Below, one piece after another: positions 36,727 through 45,626 of a stretch of 60,573 bases of DNA. Both the position numbers and the translations under genes were made by a program. Origin of the DNA: CAZHVS01 sp964536015 (GTDB lineage Bacteria > Bacteroidota > Ignavibacteria > Ignavibacteriales > Ignavibacteriaceae); NCBI GenBank assembly GCA_964536015.1, contig CAZHVS010000016.1, positions 1-60,573 on the forward strand, written 5' to 3'. The notes beneath the pieces were generated by a model. The model was given only the letters and a program-made list of their open reading frames with translations. It did no database searches and was not told the DNA's origin. The first letter of the stretch is position 1; the number at the start of each line of letters is the position of its first letter.

Positions 36727-38000
36727 AATTCAGCAATTATATTTTTCTTTTTACTTTTTTTGTGGTCAATATTTTAATTTCACCACAACAAAAAGAGATT
36801 AACCAGCAAAAAAAAGAGCTGGAAGATTTAAAAAAACAAATTAATAATCTCGAAATAGAAATAAGAAGTACCGATATAAAAGAGAAAAAAAACTATGAAC
36901 AATTAGAATACTTCAATAAGCAAAATTTTCTTATCAACAAATTAATAAACAATTATCGTCTTGAAGTTAAAAAGAAGGATACTGTTATCGCATCATTAAA
37001 ACGAGATATTTATACTTTAGAGAGTTATACAAAAAAGCTGCAAGAAAACTACGCCAATTTTATAGTTGCTGTATACAAAGGTATTTATAAAGATGATATG
37101 ATTTATCTTCTGGACTCCAAATCAATGCAGGAAGGTTTGCTAAGGTATAAATATCTGCAAAAATTTTCAGATGACAGAAAAAAAAATCTTGCAATAATTA
37201 AAGAAAATAAAGAACGATTATACACTGCAAGAATTGATGTTGAGAATCAGAAACAAGAACAAACTTTTTTAATAGCTGATAAGGAAAAAGAAGAATCTTT
37301 ATTAAAATCAAAACTAAACGAGAAAAAACTATTTATTGCCAAAATTAAAAACGATAAAGAAGTATTGAAAAAAGAACTCGATGCAAAACGCAGAGCAGAA
37401 AATGAAATCAAAAACTTAATTAGTAAATTAATTGCTCGTGAGGAAGAACGAAAAACAGAAGAGAAAAAAAGATTAGAATTATTAAAGCAAAAACAGAAAA
37501 CAAATATTACAAACAAAGAGAAAGTAGTAGAGAAAACCAAGAACGAAGAAGACCTTTCTTTTCCACAAAATTTTTATTCGACTTATGATCTAAAATCTTT
37601 TGCAGTACTCAGAGGTAACATGGGTTGGCCAGTAGGTAATGGAAGCATTATCAGAAAATTTGGAGAAAATACAAACACGAAATTGAATACCGTTACGATT
37701 AATTACGGAATAGACATAAAAGTCAGTGGGAATTTATCGGTGAAATCTGTTGGAGATGGAATTGTATCTGCGATAGAGTGGTTACCAGGATATGGAAGTG
37801 TTATTATTATAACTCATAGAGATAATTATAGAACAGTATTTGGACACCTTTCAGAAATTTTTGTAAAAGAAGGTGATAAAGTGTCTGCTGGATCAGTAAT
37901 AGGAAATATAGGCGAAAGTCTTGAAGGATACATTCTTCATTTTGAGATTTGGAATCAAAGGAATTTTCAGAATCCTGAATTGTGGTTGGCTAAACGATGA
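36720..38000 (+). CDS. envC: EnvC-like murein hydrolase activator with degenerate LytM (M23) domain
   Basis: A 426-residue exported protein. After a short signal segment, residues about 22-275 form long coiled coils rich in Lys and Glu. The C-terminal LytM domain (about 315-426) keeps Asp332 (NYGID), His376 (FGHLSE) and His407 (LHFEIW). The first zinc ligand, a His in active M23 enzymes, is Asn328 here. That fits EnvC/NlpD-type proteins, which lack hydrolase activity and activate amidases during division. It is the third gene of the TPR-DUF4292-EnvC triad; the polysaccharide genes follow after 69 bases. Confidence 0.85.
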   Translation: MVKFSNYIFLFTFFVVNILISPQQKEINQQKKELEDLKKQINNLEIEIRSTDIKEKKNYEQLEYFNKQNFLINKLINNYRLEVKKKDTVIASLKRDIYTLESYTKKLQENYANFIVAVYKGIYKDDMIYLLDSKSMQEGLLRYKYLQKFSDDRKKNLAIIKENKERLYTARIDVENQKQEQTFLIADKEKEESLLKSKLNEKKLFIAKIKNDKEVLKKELDAKRRAENEIKNLISKLIAREEERKTEEKKRLELLKQKQKTNITNKEKVVEKTKNEEDLSFPQNFYSTYDLKSFAVLRGNMGWPVGNGSIIRKFGENTNTKLNTVTINYGIDIKVSGNLSVKSVGDGIVSAIEWLPGYGSVIIITHRDNYRTVFGHLSEIFVKEGDKVSAGSVIGNIGESLEGYILHFEIWNQRNFQNPELWLAKR

Positions 38001-38041
38001 GACTGTTAATCTTTTTACACAGTGACTTTGATGTTTGTTAT

Positions 38042-38058
38042 TTCAAACTATGTTTGAA
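38042..38058. repeat. Short hairpin in the flippase leader
   Basis: ttcaaac (38042-38048) and gtttgaa (38052-38058) form a perfect 7-bp stem with a 3-base loop, ending 11 bases before the flippase atg. It could affect translation. It lacks a T tract and is not a terminator. Confidence 0.35.
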
Positions 38059-38069
38059 GATTATCTAAA

Positions 38070-39293
38070 ATGATTAAAAGTATTTTATCAGAAGGTAAAC
38101 ATGTTTTAGTCGCGAATCTGTTTGAAAGATTTATTTCAATAATCATCTTCTGGTTAATAGCTCGTCTGTTAGGTGCTGAGATTTATGGACAAATTGTAAC
38201 TGTCTTTGCATTCAGTGGAATAGCTGATGTTTTTTTTCAATTCGGTTTTCCTATTTATATCCAGCGTGAATCGGCAAAGAATAATCCTTCTATTTATAAT
38301 TCTATAAATCAAATGTTTTCAATCCGAATATGGTTTTCATTTTTATATTTGCCTGTATGTGTCTTCTATTTTGTTTTGTTTCATCCAGAAACTTCATTGT
38401 TACTTGTTTTTACCGTATCTTTTGCCGTATTTATTCAGAGTATAAACCAGATTTATAATTCATATTTTTTCGGAACTTTAAATAGTAAAGTAGTTCTAAT
38501 TTCAATAATTATTTCTCGTACACTTCTAATAATTTCAGCTTTAGTGTTTTTGGGGTTTAGATTTAATTATCATTTAACACTAATATCTTTTTTCGGAAGT
38601 TATATTTTACAGTTAATAATTTTGATGAAACATTATCGACAGAAAACCAATTTTCTTAGATCACTAAAATTCTCTCCCCAAAAGGATTTTAAGTTAATTA
38701 GTTCCTGTTTCCCTTTAGCATTAGTAATTATTTTCAGTATGAGTTATGATCGAATAGACTCTATATTAATTGCTTCATTAATGAATTTTAAGTCAACAGG
38801 ATTTTATAATGCTGCTTACAGTTTATATAAATTACCACTGCTTCCATTAAGTGTCCTTTTAGTCCCGGCCTTTTCTTTTGTGGCAAAACTTAAAGATAAA
38901 GAAAAGACTCTCTCGGTCTTTTTCAAACTTATTTTAGGAGTTAGTATGTATGCAACACTGTTCGCAATTTTTTTATTCTGTTTTTCAAAAGATATAATTG
39001 GTTTTATCTATGGGAACAACTTCAATTCCTCAGTATTAGTTTTAAATGTCTTATCATTCGGATTATTTTTTGTGATATTGAACAATCTGACCGGGATGAT
39101 GATTAACGGTTTAGAGCTAAACAAAAAAAATACATTAATTCTTCTTTTAGGATTAATTATTAATATATTTTGTAATTTATTATTAATAAAAAAAATTGGT
39201 GTTGCAGGTGCTGCCTGGGCTACAGTTTTATCTGAGGCATTTATTTTATTTGCTCAGTTCGGTCTTGTGCTAAATTATCTCAGGAAAAAGTAA
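38070..39293 (+). CDS. Wzx-type polysaccharide flippase
   Basis: A 407-residue membrane protein with about 12 hydrophobic segments, of the MOP/polysaccharide-transport superfamily. Typical features are the N-terminal FERFISIIIFWLIARLLGAEIYG and the later SFGLFFVILNNLTGMMINGLELNKK. It is expected to flip lipid-linked oligosaccharide units across the inner membrane. It begins a run of eight tightly packed genes ending with a PorU-like peptidase, and its stop shares one base with the next atg. No Wzy polymerase is obvious nearby. Confidence 0.85.
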   Translation: MIKSILSEGKHVLVANLFERFISIIIFWLIARLLGAEIYGQIVTVFAFSGIADVFFQFGFPIYIQRESAKNNPSIYNSINQMFSIRIWFSFLYLPVCVFYFVLFHPETSLLLVFTVSFAVFIQSINQIYNSYFFGTLNSKVVLISIIISRTLLIISALVFLGFRFNYHLTLISFFGSYILQLIILMKHYRQKTNFLRSLKFSPQKDFKLISSCFPLALVIIFSMSYDRIDSILIASLMNFKSTGFYNAAYSLYKLPLLPLSVLLVPAFSFVAKLKDKEKTLSVFFKLILGVSMYATLFAIFLFCFSKDIIGFIYGNNFNSSVLVLNVLSFGLFFVILNNLTGMMINGLELNKKNTLILLLGLIINIFCNLLLIKKIGVAGAAWATVLSEAFILFAQFGLVLNYLRKK

Positions 39294-40252
39294 TGAAAGA
39301 CTTAGTTAGCATATTATTGCCGGTCTATAATGGTGAGAGATGGATAAGGAAAACTATTGAGTCTCTATTATCTCAAACTCACAAAGAATTACAAATAGTA
39401 ATTGTTAATGACGGTTCAACTGATAATTCCGAAAATGAAATATTATCATTTAAAGACAGTCGAATCTGCTATTATCATAAAGAACACAGCGGGCTTCCAA
39501 AAACTTTAAATTATGGACTAATAAAGTGTGAAAGTGATTTGGTTGCAAGAATTGATGCTGACGATTATGCTGTTCCTGACAGGATAAAAATTCAATTAGA
39601 CTTTTTGAAGAAAAATCCCGTGTATGGAGTTGTTGGAACAAACTTTTTTTTAATCGATTCTAATGATAAAATTCTTCTTAAAGCTAAACTACCCAAGAAT
39701 CATAATGATATTGAATCTCAATTACCAAGAAAATGTTGCTTGTTACACGGGACTATAATATTTAAGAAAAATATTATTAATAGCATTAATGGATACGATG
39801 AAAACAAGAAAACCGCTGAAGATTGGGATCTATTGCTAAAACTTATTGGTAAAACTAAGTTTTATAATATTCAAGAACATTTAATGTATATTAGAAAGCA
39901 TTCCTCAAACATTTCAAACCCTTCCGATATTTTTAACAAAGAAAATGAAGAAGTACCAAATAAATATTTTATTAAAATATTGAAAGAATCAAATAATTCC
40001 AGAAGAATTGCAAAAGCACATTTCGATCTTGGCTACTTTTATTACTATGAAAATAACTTTGGCAAATCATCAAAACTTTTCACGAAAGCTCTTTCTCTTA
40101 ATCCATATAGCATTCAGTACTTAAGATATTTTTTCTTTTCAAAGTATTTGAAGACTTTAATAAGTTATCTGCGAAAGAAGGGAATGAATAAGTACTGGGA
40201 TTTTCTTAGAAAAATCGACCGTAATAATTTTATTTTCAGGAGCAAATACTAG
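39293..40252 (+). CDS. Family 2 glycosyltransferase
   Basis: A 319-residue GT-A enzyme. VSILLPVYNGERWI opens the nucleotide-binding fold, NDGSTDNS follows, and the metal-binding motif is DADD near residue 88. AEDWDLLLKL supplies the catalytic ED pair near residue 180. The last 90 residues are helical and TPR-like (AHFDLGYFYYYENNFGKSSKLFTKALSLNPYS). It probably adds one sugar to a lipid-linked oligosaccharide. The donor and acceptor cannot be read from sequence. Confidence 0.88.
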   Translation: MKDLVSILLPVYNGERWIRKTIESLLSQTHKELQIVIVNDGSTDNSENEILSFKDSRICYYHKEHSGLPKTLNYGLIKCESDLVARIDADDYAVPDRIKIQLDFLKKNPVYGVVGTNFFLIDSNDKILLKAKLPKNHNDIESQLPRKCCLLHGTIIFKKNIINSINGYDENKKTAEDWDLLLKLIGKTKFYNIQEHLMYIRKHSSNISNPSDIFNKENEEVPNKYFIKILKESNNSRRIAKAHFDLGYFYYYENNFGKSSKLFTKALSLNPYSIQYLRYFFFSKYLKTLISYLRKKGMNKYWDFLRKIDRNNFIFRSKY

Positions 40253-40253
40253 A

Positions 40254-41348
40254 ATGAAAATATTTTTTATTGGAAGATATAACAATACCGAATTTCTTTC
40301 CGGGCCCGAAAAAGTTGCTAAAAGTGTATTCTATAATGTATCTGCAAATAATGATTCAACAGTTTTTGTTGATTATTTTTTTAAAAACAGAGAAAGGACT
40401 AATTCGCATTTAAGATGGCTTGGAAAAGAAATCATTCAGAATAACCCTAAAGTTATACGTTTGGGATTATTAAGAATGTTCTGCTTTTTAGTCAGACATC
40501 AACCAGACATTATACATATTATTACCGCTGAAAGATTTATAATTCCATTATTTTTTTATAAGTTTTTGCTTAAGTCAAAAATCGTAGTTACTTTTCACGG
40601 ACTTTATAAACATGAAATTAAATATTCTCGAAGAAAAATCGGTTGGTTGAGTTATTATAAGGATATTTTACTAGAAAAACTTTTAACCAAAGTTGATAAA
40701 CTCGTGTTCCTTTCTGAAATTCATCGTAATACATTCAAAAAATATTATAAAATACCTGAGTATAAAACATTTGTCATTCCAAATGGTAGTGATTTAGAAT
40801 TTCAAAACAGTAAAAAAACTTTCAAGATACCTGAAGAGGTTAAAATTGTTTTTTACAATGGTGGTGCTTACAATACAAAGGGGGATACTGAGCTATTGCA
40901 TCTTTTAAATGAGTGTAAATTTTCTTCATTCATCAAATTATTTGTCCTTGGTGAAAAAATATCGATAGAAAATAATCGCTATCCTTTCCATATTAATTTT
41001 GTAAATAAATTATCATCACAGGAATTAATTTCATTTTTATCTGATAAGGACATTTTAATTAACATTAGTAAATTTGAACCATTCTCCTTAATGGCTGTTG
41101 AAGCAATGCTGGCAGGCTTAATTGTAATCGCGACAAAAAATGCAGGAATTGCAGAGTATATAAATGATAAAGAAAACGGATTTATTTTTAATTCCAAGGA
41201 ACAATTCATTGATATTTTTGAAAACATAATGACATCCAAAATAAATTTAAACAAAATTTCTTTTAATGCTTCAAACATTGGCGCAAAATTGAACTGGAAG
41301 AGTATTACACAAAAATATAATAATCTCTATTTAGAACTGCTTCGGTGA
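40254..41348 (+). CDS. Family 4 (GT-B) glycosyltransferase
   Basis: A 364-residue GT-B enzyme. The N-terminal half has GPEKVAKSVF and VVTFHGLYKHE; the C-terminal half has IPNGSDLEF and the donor-binding EX7E region FEPFSLMAVEAMLAGLIVIA, then GIAEYI. It likely builds the same surface polysaccharide. It starts one base after its neighbour and its stop overlaps the next gene's gtg start (gtga). Confidence 0.85.
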   Translation: MKIFFIGRYNNTEFLSGPEKVAKSVFYNVSANNDSTVFVDYFFKNRERTNSHLRWLGKEIIQNNPKVIRLGLLRMFCFLVRHQPDIIHIITAERFIIPLFFYKFLLKSKIVVTFHGLYKHEIKYSRRKIGWLSYYKDILLEKLLTKVDKLVFLSEIHRNTFKKYYKIPEYKTFVIPNGSDLEFQNSKKTFKIPEEVKIVFYNGGAYNTKGDTELLHLLNECKFSSFIKLFVLGEKISIENNRYPFHINFVNKLSSQELISFLSDKDILINISKFEPFSLMAVEAMLAGLIVIATKNAGIAEYINDKENGFIFNSKEQFIDIFENIMTSKINLNKISFNASNIGAKLNWKSITQKYNNLYLELLR

Positions 41349-42388
41349 AGAAAAAAGTATTACATATAATTGGACGTTCTTCTTATGATGGGACTTGTAC
41401 TTATGCGCTCAGAATTGCGGAACATCTTACGGATTTTCAATCAACATTGCTTTTTATTCGAAAAGGTTCAGCTTTGAATGAAATTGCGGATAAATACAAT
41501 TCAATATTTCAATTATCAAAAAGACAAAATGAGAATTACCTGTACCTTTTTGTACTTTTAATAAAATTTATTTCAATTCTTATAAAGAATAAATATGACA
41601 TAATCCACTTTCATTCTGGTGGAAAGTCCTTTTTGATAGTATCTTTTCTGTTAAGAAGCAGAGCGAAATATGTTCACCATTTACATTGCGGGAACATATT
41701 TTGTAATAGCAGAAGAGAGACTTTGGGTTTATTCGATAAATTTATTTTATCTTTTATGGAAAAGGGGTCTCAAAAGATACTTTCTGCAAATCATATCAAA
41801 TATTTTATGAAAAGAAATTATAAGAAGATAGAAAATTCTCATACTATTTTAAATACAGTACCATTTAATTATCGACCAAAGATAAAAATGACAAAAACAC
41901 TTGGATATGTCGGACAGATATCCAAAGCTAAAGGTTTTAACTTACTAATCGGGATTCTTGAAAAATTAAACTCAGCTAACGAAAAATTTAATTTCATTGC
42001 GAAAGGTGATGTATATGATGCTAATATTAAAGAAAACACAACCATTAAAATTATACCACCATCATTCGTTATTGAAGATTTTTTCAATTCAATTGATATT
42101 CTTCTTTTTCCTTCTGAGGCACCGTTTGAAGGAAGACCGTTGGTGGTTTTAGAAGCTCTTAGTTTTGACGTTGCAGTAATTGCGATCAATAATAAAGTAA
42201 ATACTGAAATTCTTGGCGATTATCCATTATTATTGGATTCATTTACAGAAGAGAATGTGATAAAAAAAATAAATTATTTTTATGATATAAAGAATCTGGG
42301 CAATATAACTGAAGCTCATAAAAGTATTGTAAATAGTAATTCTTATTCAAACCATTTAAAACAAATAATAAGTATCTACAATAAATGA
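41345..42388 (+). CDS. Family 4-like glycosyltransferase
   Basis: A 347-residue GT-B enzyme. The N-terminus has GRSSYDGTCTYALRIAEHL and IIHFHSGGKS; the C-terminus has LGYVGQISKAKGFNLLIGIL and the donor site FPSEAPFEGRPLVVLEALS. The start codon is a gtg inside the preceding stop, and its own stop overlaps the next atg (atga). Length and motifs are normal. The sugar specificity is unknown. Confidence 0.83.
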   Translation: MKKKVLHIIGRSSYDGTCTYALRIAEHLTDFQSTLLFIRKGSALNEIADKYNSIFQLSKRQNENYLYLFVLLIKFISILIKNKYDIIHFHSGGKSFLIVSFLLRSRAKYVHHLHCGNIFCNSRRETLGLFDKFILSFMEKGSQKILSANHIKYFMKRNYKKIENSHTILNTVPFNYRPKIKMTKTLGYVGQISKAKGFNLLIGILEKLNSANEKFNFIAKGDVYDANIKENTTIKIIPPSFVIEDFFNSIDILLFPSEAPFEGRPLVVLEALSFDVAVIAINNKVNTEILGDYPLLLDSFTEENVIKKINYFYDIKNLGNITEAHKSIVNSNSYSNHLKQIISIYNK

Positions 42389-43842
42389 TAAAAAGAAAAA
42401 CAAACCCGCTTTTATTTTATGGATTAATTACCTCTGTTATTTTTTTAATTCTTGCGTACGCACTTTACGGTAATTTTAGACTTGGCGATGATACTTATAT
42501 CTATCTCAAATATGCAAAGAATTTTATTGACAATAATGAGATATCATTTAATTTTGGTGAAAGAACTTATGGTTTTACAAGCCCATTTTGGCTTTTTTTC
42601 ATCGTACTTCTTCAACTAATGTTGAATAATATGTTTATTGTACCACATACTCTTTCTTTATTTTTTTCTGTTTTAACTATACTGGTCTGGTTTGCAATAA
42701 TTAATACTTTAACAAAAAAAAAATCACTTAAAATATTTTTTCTTTTATTAATTGTACTTGACCCAAACTTATTAAAGCACTCTTTCCTAGGAATGGAAGC
42801 AAGTTCATCTTACTTCTTATCTTCATTAATTATTTTCTTCCTTTTGAAAATCTATTTTGGAAATATTTACTATTACTCTTTAATAATCACCTTAAGCTTC
42901 TATACTTTAGTTCGCCCCGAAAGTATTATTCTTTCATTTTTTACTTTTATATTTTTAATCATAACAAATAAACCAACAAAAAGACAAATTATTTATTCAC
43001 TTATCCTTGTCTCAATTATAATACTGCCATGGCACATTTTTGCTCACAAATATTTTGGATTTTTTCTTCCAACAACTTTCAATGCAAAAGCTATTGATTA
43101 TACAATCGGAAAAAATTTTATCAATAATATTTTTGATACTTTTATAATCTTTTCAGGTAATTATTTTTTATTATTTATTTTAGTAATTACTTTAATGATA
43201 AAAGAGAAACTGTTCCTAATTACATTTAACACTTTAGGAAAGTTATTTCTATTGAATATTTTTTCTTTGATTCTTTTTTACTCTCTTACCATTAGTAATG
43301 AACAAGTATTTGCAAGATATTATTGTATAGTATTCCCATTCTTATTTTATATACTTTTTGTATTGATTGAACAATTCGATACAAGACAAGAATTAAAGTT
43401 TTATATAAAAACAATTGTGTTAATTTCTTTTTTGTTTCTGTCGATCTTTTTCAGTTATTTAAATTCATTATCTATTCAAATAGAATACACCGAAGATAAA
43501 ATTGTTGATTGGATAAAAAATAACACTTTGAAATCGGATTTAATTGTTAGAGGACGGATAGGAAAAATTGGATTCCTTACTGAAAGAAAAATTCTCGATC
43601 CTGTTGGACTTATTAATCCTGAAATAAGCTATTATTATAAAAACAAAAAAATAAGTAATTTTTATTTTATGCATAAACCCTCTTATTATATTGGTGATAC
43701 AAATTCAATTAAAGTGATAAGAAAATTTGCAAAACAAATAATTGTCAGAAAAATATTTAGACATCGCTATCCCGAGTTAATGAGAGATTATTTGAAGAGT
43801 TCTGTTTATTGGAATGATTATATCTATCAAATTTATTGGTAA
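42385..43842 (+). CDS. GT-C type membrane glycosyltransferase candidate
   Basis: A 485-residue membrane protein with about ten or more hydrophobic segments. The first periplasmic loop has GDDTYIYLKYAKNF and ERTYGFTSPFW, the acidic loop pattern of GT-C enzymes that use polyprenyl-phosphate sugars. A C-terminal soluble part (about the last 110 residues) carries GKIGFLTERKILDPVGLINPE, often seen in this class. It would act on the periplasmic side to decorate the flipped glycan. A Wzy-like polymerase is the main alternative. Confidence 0.7.
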   Translation: MIKRKTNPLLFYGLITSVIFLILAYALYGNFRLGDDTYIYLKYAKNFIDNNEISFNFGERTYGFTSPFWLFFIVLLQLMLNNMFIVPHTLSLFFSVLTILVWFAIINTLTKKKSLKIFFLLLIVLDPNLLKHSFLGMEASSSYFLSSLIIFFLLKIYFGNIYYYSLIITLSFYTLVRPESIILSFFTFIFLIITNKPTKRQIIYSLILVSIIILPWHIFAHKYFGFFLPTTFNAKAIDYTIGKNFINNIFDTFIIFSGNYFLLFILVITLMIKEKLFLITFNTLGKLFLLNIFSLILFYSLTISNEQVFARYYCIVFPFLFYILFVLIEQFDTRQELKFYIKTIVLISFLFLSIFFSYLNSLSIQIEYTEDKIVDWIKNNTLKSDLIVRGRIGKIGFLTERKILDPVGLINPEISYYYKNKKISNFYFMHKPSYYIGDTNSIKVIRKFAKQIIVRKIFRHRYPELMRDYLKSSVYWNDYIYQIYW

Positions 43843-43845
43843 TTA

Positions 43846-44904
43846 ATGTCTAATATTTTACACTTAACAAACTCACTTTCATTGACAAATGGAATATCAA
43901 AAATGATTTCATTGTTGATGCGTAGCCTTGGGAAAAATTATGTCCAGATTGCTGCTTCACCTGAAGGCGATGCTTTTGATTATTTCAACCAAGAAAATCT
44001 TAAATCAATTAAACTAAAATATCAACCAACATTGACAGGACTTTTTAACAATTATAATTCAATTAAGAAAATTATTTTAGATTATGATATTAATATTGTC
44101 CATTCGCATCACAGGTATTATGATTTGGTTTCATACATGATTGCAAAAAGACACAGAAAAATAAAAACTGTTACTTCAGTTCATAGCAAAGTGCGCGGCT
44201 TATATTTCATTAGTTATAAATCTCCTTTGATTCATACAGTTTCTAATGCTATTAAAAATCATTTAATCAATGAATTTAAGATTCATCCAAAACGAATAAA
44301 AGTAATTTATAACTTTATTGAAACTAATTTTACCAATAACACTTCCAAATTGAATATTAAAACTGATTCTAATCAATCTGTAATTGGATTTGTTGGAAGA
44401 TTCAGTAAAGAAAAGGGAATTGATATTCTTCTTGAAGCTTATAAAAATTTATCCGCTGCTGAAAATGTTTTACTAGTACTAGTTGGAGATGGAGAAGAAA
44501 AAGATTTTGTAAGAAAGTATATTTCTTCAAATAAATTAAATGTAAAAATTTTTAGTCCAACAAGTAATGTGTATGAGCTAATGCAACAATTCGATATTTT
44601 AGTTTTACCTTCACGAGTAGATCCTTTTCCTCTTGTGATGCTTGAAGCCGGACTTTTGAAAAAACCATTTATTGGCAGCAACGTTGATGGTATTGCCGAA
44701 TTTATCACAAATGAAGAAACAGGTTTATTGATAAATCCGGAAAACCCCGAAGAACTTGAAGCTGGAATAATAAGAATATTAAGTGATACTCAATTAAAAA
44801 ATAATCTAGCTATTAACTTAAATAAAAAAGTTCTTGCTGGCTTTACAGTAGAGCATTTAATAGTTGAATATCATAAATTATATAGTGAAGTATTAAAGAA
44901 CTAA
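43846..44904 (+). CDS. Family 4 glycosyltransferase
   Basis: A 352-residue GT-B enzyme with a textbook C-terminal half: GFVGRFSKEKGIDILLEAY, LVLVGDGEEKDF, DILVLPSRVDPFPLVMLEAG and a GIAEFI strand. The N-terminal half has the acceptor-side TNGISKMISLL and IVHSHHRYYD. It lies three bases after the GT-C gene and five before the WecG-like gene. Confidence 0.88.
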   Translation: MSNILHLTNSLSLTNGISKMISLLMRSLGKNYVQIAASPEGDAFDYFNQENLKSIKLKYQPTLTGLFNNYNSIKKIILDYDINIVHSHHRYYDLVSYMIAKRHRKIKTVTSVHSKVRGLYFISYKSPLIHTVSNAIKNHLINEFKIHPKRIKVIYNFIETNFTNNTSKLNIKTDSNQSVIGFVGRFSKEKGIDILLEAYKNLSAAENVLLVLVGDGEEKDFVRKYISSNKLNVKIFSPTSNVYELMQQFDILVLPSRVDPFPLVMLEAGLLKKPFIGSNVDGIAEFITNEETGLLINPENPEELEAGIIRILSDTQLKNNLAINLNKKVLAGFTVEHLIVEYHKLYSEVLKN

Positions 44905-44909
44905 ATAAG

Positions 44910-45626
44910 ATGAAAAAACTTCTGCCAAAAATAATTTATTCAAAAAATGAGATTGAAGAAATATTAAAGTCTTTGTTGAAGAAAAAGCAGAATAAAATAA
45001 TTACATACTTTAATCAACATAATTTCAATATTTATTTTAATGATGTATACTATAGACAAATTCTGGATAACTGTATCATATATTTAGATGGTATGGGAAT
45101 GTATTTAGCGCTTAAGTTGTGGGGAATGAAAAACATTGATAATTTTAATGCTTCTGATTTTAACTATCAATTATTAAATCTCTTTATAAAAGAACAAACG
45201 AATATATTTTTTATAGGTGGAAATTTCGATAAATCTTTTGTTGAAAACTTTTGTCAAAATAAAAATATTAGGCTTGTTGGTTATTTTAATGGATATTTCA
45301 ATGATGATGTTTTTACTAATTTATTAGATATGTGTAAAAATGCCCAACCTGATGTAATAATTTTAGGGCTTGGCGTACCAAAGCAAGAAAAAATCGCACT
45401 ACAACTTTCAAAGGAAATTAATTGCGATTACTTTTTATGCGTCGGTAATTTTCTTGAGTTTTATTTTGGAACTATAAAACGAGCACCAATATTTCTAAGA
45501 AATACTGGATTTGAATGGATTTTCAGATTGATGACCGAACCAAATAGATTATGGAAAAGATATATATTTGGCATACCTTTATTTATTTACAGAATCATTT
45601 TAATCAAAATTAAAGGAACGCAATGA
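44910..45626 (+). CDS. WecG/TagA/CpsF-family glycosyltransferase (GT26)
   Basis: A 238-residue enzyme. Family marks are LDGMGMYLALKLWG, NASDFNYQLL, IFFIGGNFDKSF, PDVIILGLGVPKQEK and the C-terminal RAPIFLRNTGFEWIFRLMTEPNRLWKRY. Members such as WecG and TagA add ManNAc-type sugars to undecaprenyl-linked GlcNAc at the inner membrane, an early step of cell-surface polymer synthesis. Its stop overlaps the atg of the first PorU-like gene (atga), which couples a polysaccharide enzyme directly to a protease. Confidence 0.9.
   Translation: MKKLLPKIIYSKNEIEEILKSLLKKKQNKIITYFNQHNFNIYFNDVYYRQILDNCIIYLDGMGMYLALKLWGMKNIDNFNASDFNYQLLNLFIKEQTNIFFIGGNFDKSFVENFCQNKNIRLVGYFNGYFNDDVFTNLLDMCKNAQPDVIILGLGVPKQEKIALQLSKEINCDYFLCVGNFLEFYFGTIKRAPIFLRNTGFEWIFRLMTEPNRLWKRYIFGIPLFIYRIILIKIKGTQ

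Noticed and set aside
36720..38000. Calling the LytM protein an active peptidoglycan endopeptidase
   Set aside because: The first His zinc ligand is replaced by Asn, which fits a non-catalytic EnvC-type activator better.
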